Made by a program: the position numbers and the translations under genes. Below are positions 62,593 to 64,000 of a stretch of DNA of 64,000 nt, one piece after another. Each line of letters starts with the position of its first letter. Within the stretch, counting starts at the first letter, position 1. Source of the DNA: Paracoccaceae bacterium (GTDB lineage: Bacteria > Pseudomonadota > Alphaproteobacteria > Rhodobacterales > Rhodobacteraceae); NCBI GenBank assembly GCA_022823605.1, contig JAJEHS010000008.1, positions 1 through 64,000 of the forward strand, given 5' to 3'. Below the pieces are notes generated by a model. That model saw only the letters and a program-made list of their open reading frames with translations, had not been told where the DNA came from and ran no database searches.

Positions 62593-62977
62593 GGTACCCC
62601 ACGTTCCGACGCTGCATCGCTGCCGGACGAGGGGATTCTGGTCAACAGAACCTATTTCCGTTATGGCAAGGGGGTATTATCCATCGAAGAAATTGCTGTC
62701 CGAACTAGAGGAGAAACCCGCTCCCGATGACGAACCGAAGTTATCTCCACCTTTTCCTTCCATAATGCAACAACTTTCATTTCTGGGGCAATCCCGGATC
62801 TCATTCCCTGAAAAAGCATGCCCGAAGTGCCCAATACAGATCTCCAAAGGATTGCCGTGAACAGCTGAAGAATTGCCTTGAGGTCTACCTACAACCCGGA
62901 ACATGAAAACCCTTGATTAAGTATGCATATGTTGTATATTTTTGTACCTCAGATATAAATAAAATAATTGGGACACA
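62593..62977. other. Decayed or non-coding stretch
   Basis: An open frame at 62663-62860 (reading EKPAPDDEPKLSPPFPSIMQ in its middle) lacks a ribosome-binding site and a family match. The stretch is richer in G and C than the sulfatase region and is probably a degraded gene. Confidence 0.35.
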
Positions 62978-63196
62978 ATGCGATTTGTCAAAGCAATCAC
63001 TACCCTTGGTGAGTTGAGCCGAAGGGATCCGCTTGTCTTCACCCACAATGACCTGCGAATGCGTTTCCAAGTGGAGAGTGATGGAACGTTCAAGGCAGGC
63101 TTTGCCCGGTTGACTGCCGGGGATATGCTATCCATTCTGTTCCCGGACAGAGAAACGCAGTCACCGATTGTTCCGTTCGATGGTTGCTTTGAATAG
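62978..63196 (+). CDS. Hypothetical small protein, possibly a wHTH/antitoxin-like fragment
   Basis: A 72-residue open frame from ATG 62978 reads MRFVKAITTLGELSRRDPLV, then FTHNDLRMRF and GFARLTAGDMLSILFPDRET. The first part has a feel of a winged-helix domain such as that at the start of AbiEi-type antitoxins, but the rest of such a protein is missing. No good ribosome-binding site is seen (AATTGGGACACA precedes). It could equally be the remaining piece of a decayed gene. Function unknown. Confidence 0.35.
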   Translation: MRFVKAITTLGELSRRDPLVFTHNDLRMRFQVESDGTFKAGFARLTAGDMLSILFPDRETQSPIVPFDGCFE

Positions 63197-63236
63197 GCAT
63201 TGACCAGTCCCTGTCTTTTTATTTACGACCACGTTT

Positions 63237-64000
63237 ATGGCAGAGAAAACTACACCCGACTGGAATTCGGAACTCCTTTACCAAGCTGACGAACAACCAC
63301 CAAAGCCACTGGCGTTTGGCCTCGGCATGCAATTTACACTCTTGTCCCTCGGCGGGATTGTGCTCATGCCTACCATTGCATTCCGGACTGCAGGAGCGGA
63401 TGAGTCCACTGTGGCGTGGGCTGTTTTCGCTTCACTGATCATTGCAGGAGTGATCACGGGGCTACAGGCATTTCCAGTCAAACGATTCGGTGCCGGTTAT
63501 GTCCTCTGTACTGGATCGACAGCTGCTGCAATTGCGGTGACAGTCGACGCACTTGCTGCAGGGGGAGCCCCGCTTTTTGCGACTCTCGTTGTTGTTTCAG
63601 CGATTCTGCAGTTTATATTTTCCTATCGGATTTCAATGTTCAGGCGGATCATCACTCCAACAGTCTCTGGCATCATACTGATGTTGATTCCGGTGACCAT
63701 CGCTCCAATCGTATCTGATAAATTAGCAGAGACTTCACCCGGTCATTTACAATCGGAGGGACTGATATGCGCACTAGTCACTACTGCTGTAATTGTCGTG
63801 ATTTCACTGCGAGGAAGTGCGCGGCTGCGGCCGTGGGCGCCGATCATTGGGATATGCAGCGGCGGTGCGGTTGCAGGAGCGTATGGTCTGATTGATCTGG
63901 ACATGATTGCACAGGCGGGTTGGTTGGGGTTACCCTCCACTGCATGGCCAAAAATCGGTATTGATCTCGGGCCTTCCTTCTGGGGATTGCTTCCCGCTTT
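63237..64000 (+). CDS. NCS2-family nucleobase (xanthine/uracil) permease, partial
   Basis: The frame from ATG 63237 stays open to the end of the window (254 codons), so the C-terminal part is missing. PLAFGLGMQFTLLSLGGIVL at the N-terminus is the family's first membrane segment. Several further hydrophobic segments follow, with FGAGYVLCTGSTAAAIAVTV and MFRRIITPTVSGIILMLIPV, matching uracil-xanthine permeases. The C-terminal NCS2 signature is outside the window. Base composition is more GC-rich (GCGGCTGCGGCCGTGGGCGC near 63820) than in most of the window, which may indicate transfer. Confidence 0.85.
   Translation, partial: MAEKTTPDWNSELLYQADEQPPKPLAFGLGMQFTLLSLGGIVLMPTIAFRTAGADESTVAWAVFASLIIAGVITGLQAFPVKRFGAGYVLCTGSTAAAIAVTVDALAAGGAPLFATLVVVSAILQFIFSYRISMFRRIITPTVSGIILMLIPVTIAPIVSDKLAETSPGHLQSEGLICALVTTAVIVVISLRGSARLRPWAPIIGICSGGAVAGAYGLIDLDMIAQAGWLGLPSTAWPKIGIDLGPSFWGLLPA

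Noticed and set aside
1-64000. tRNA, rRNA and CRISPR arrays
   Set aside because: I scanned the intergenic regions for TpsiC-loop words, rRNA segments and regular repeats and saw none. A covariance-model search would be decisive.

Overview
The window is chromosomal DNA from an alphaproteobacterium. The evidence is gene order: rpsM-rpsK-rpoA-rplQ followed by rarA-crcB-rluC-ATP12, the block secB / fxsA / tim44 / smr, rimP-nusA-ylxR-infB on one strand, rph-rdgB-hemW divergent from hrcA-grpE, and dnaK-dnaJ behind a heat-shock promoter of alphaproteobacterial type. The DNA is moderately AT-rich by eye. The gene content (sulfonate, methylated-amine and sulfate-ester metabolism) suggests a marine or marine-host-associated lineage. 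That is an inference; no rRNA or other decisive marker is present.

Layout. 1-540: probable decayed uvrA tail and the promoter of the rpsM operon. 542-6551: ribosomal and polymerase genes and the conserved downstream block. 6552-8396: AT-rich hipBA module. 8451-13910: secB, fxsA, tim44 and smr, with xsc-pta (sulfoacetaldehyde to acetyl-CoA) inserted between secB and fxsA. 13949-20195: phosphatase and the infB-ylxR-nusA-rimP operon behind a candidate attenuator. 20383-24362: DUF1801, MlaC-like, OmpA-like and AhpD-like proteins, then hemW. 24355-27670: rdgB, rph, hrcA, grpE. 27785-34264: malonyl-CoA synthetase, SulP transporter, mutS. 34300-39124: a ureohydrolase divergent from a quaternary-amine/TMAO-type ABC transporter. 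39354-39900: wreck of a higBA module. 39899-45074: comE-comD-slcC (sulfolactate to sulfoacetaldehyde) directly after dnaKJ. 45392-45945: broken DUF4143 ATPase. 46082-49051: LysR regulator divergent from an MttB-family methyltransferase, followed by a broken GcvT-like gene that ends in a small inverted-repeat element. 49358-54613: nitrilase-like hydrolase and a fructose/ribose-type ABC importer with a ROK regulator. 54694-58693: alkB, cysQ, kdsB, HNH endonuclease, metal-sensor-like protein. 58763-64000: aldo/keto reductase, sulfatase and nitroreductase among gene fragments, ending in a partial NCS2 nucleobase permease.

How the genes fit together. The clearest metabolic story is organosulfonate use. 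SlcC would oxidise (S)-sulfolactate to sulfopyruvate, ComDE would decarboxylate it to sulfoacetaldehyde, Xsc would release sulfite and make acetyl phosphate, and Pta would make acetyl-CoA. The two halves lie about 28 kb apart on opposite strands. The SulP transporter, the sulfatase and CysQ are further sulfur-related genes, but their link to the pathway is inferred. A second theme is methylated nitrogen compounds: the TmoX/W/V-like transporter and the MttB-family enzyme.

A third theme is decay. Seven intergenic stretches hold recognisable remnants: uvrA, higB, higA, DUF4143 ATPase, gcvT-like, RhuM and Fic. This suggests a genome losing accessory and defence genes.
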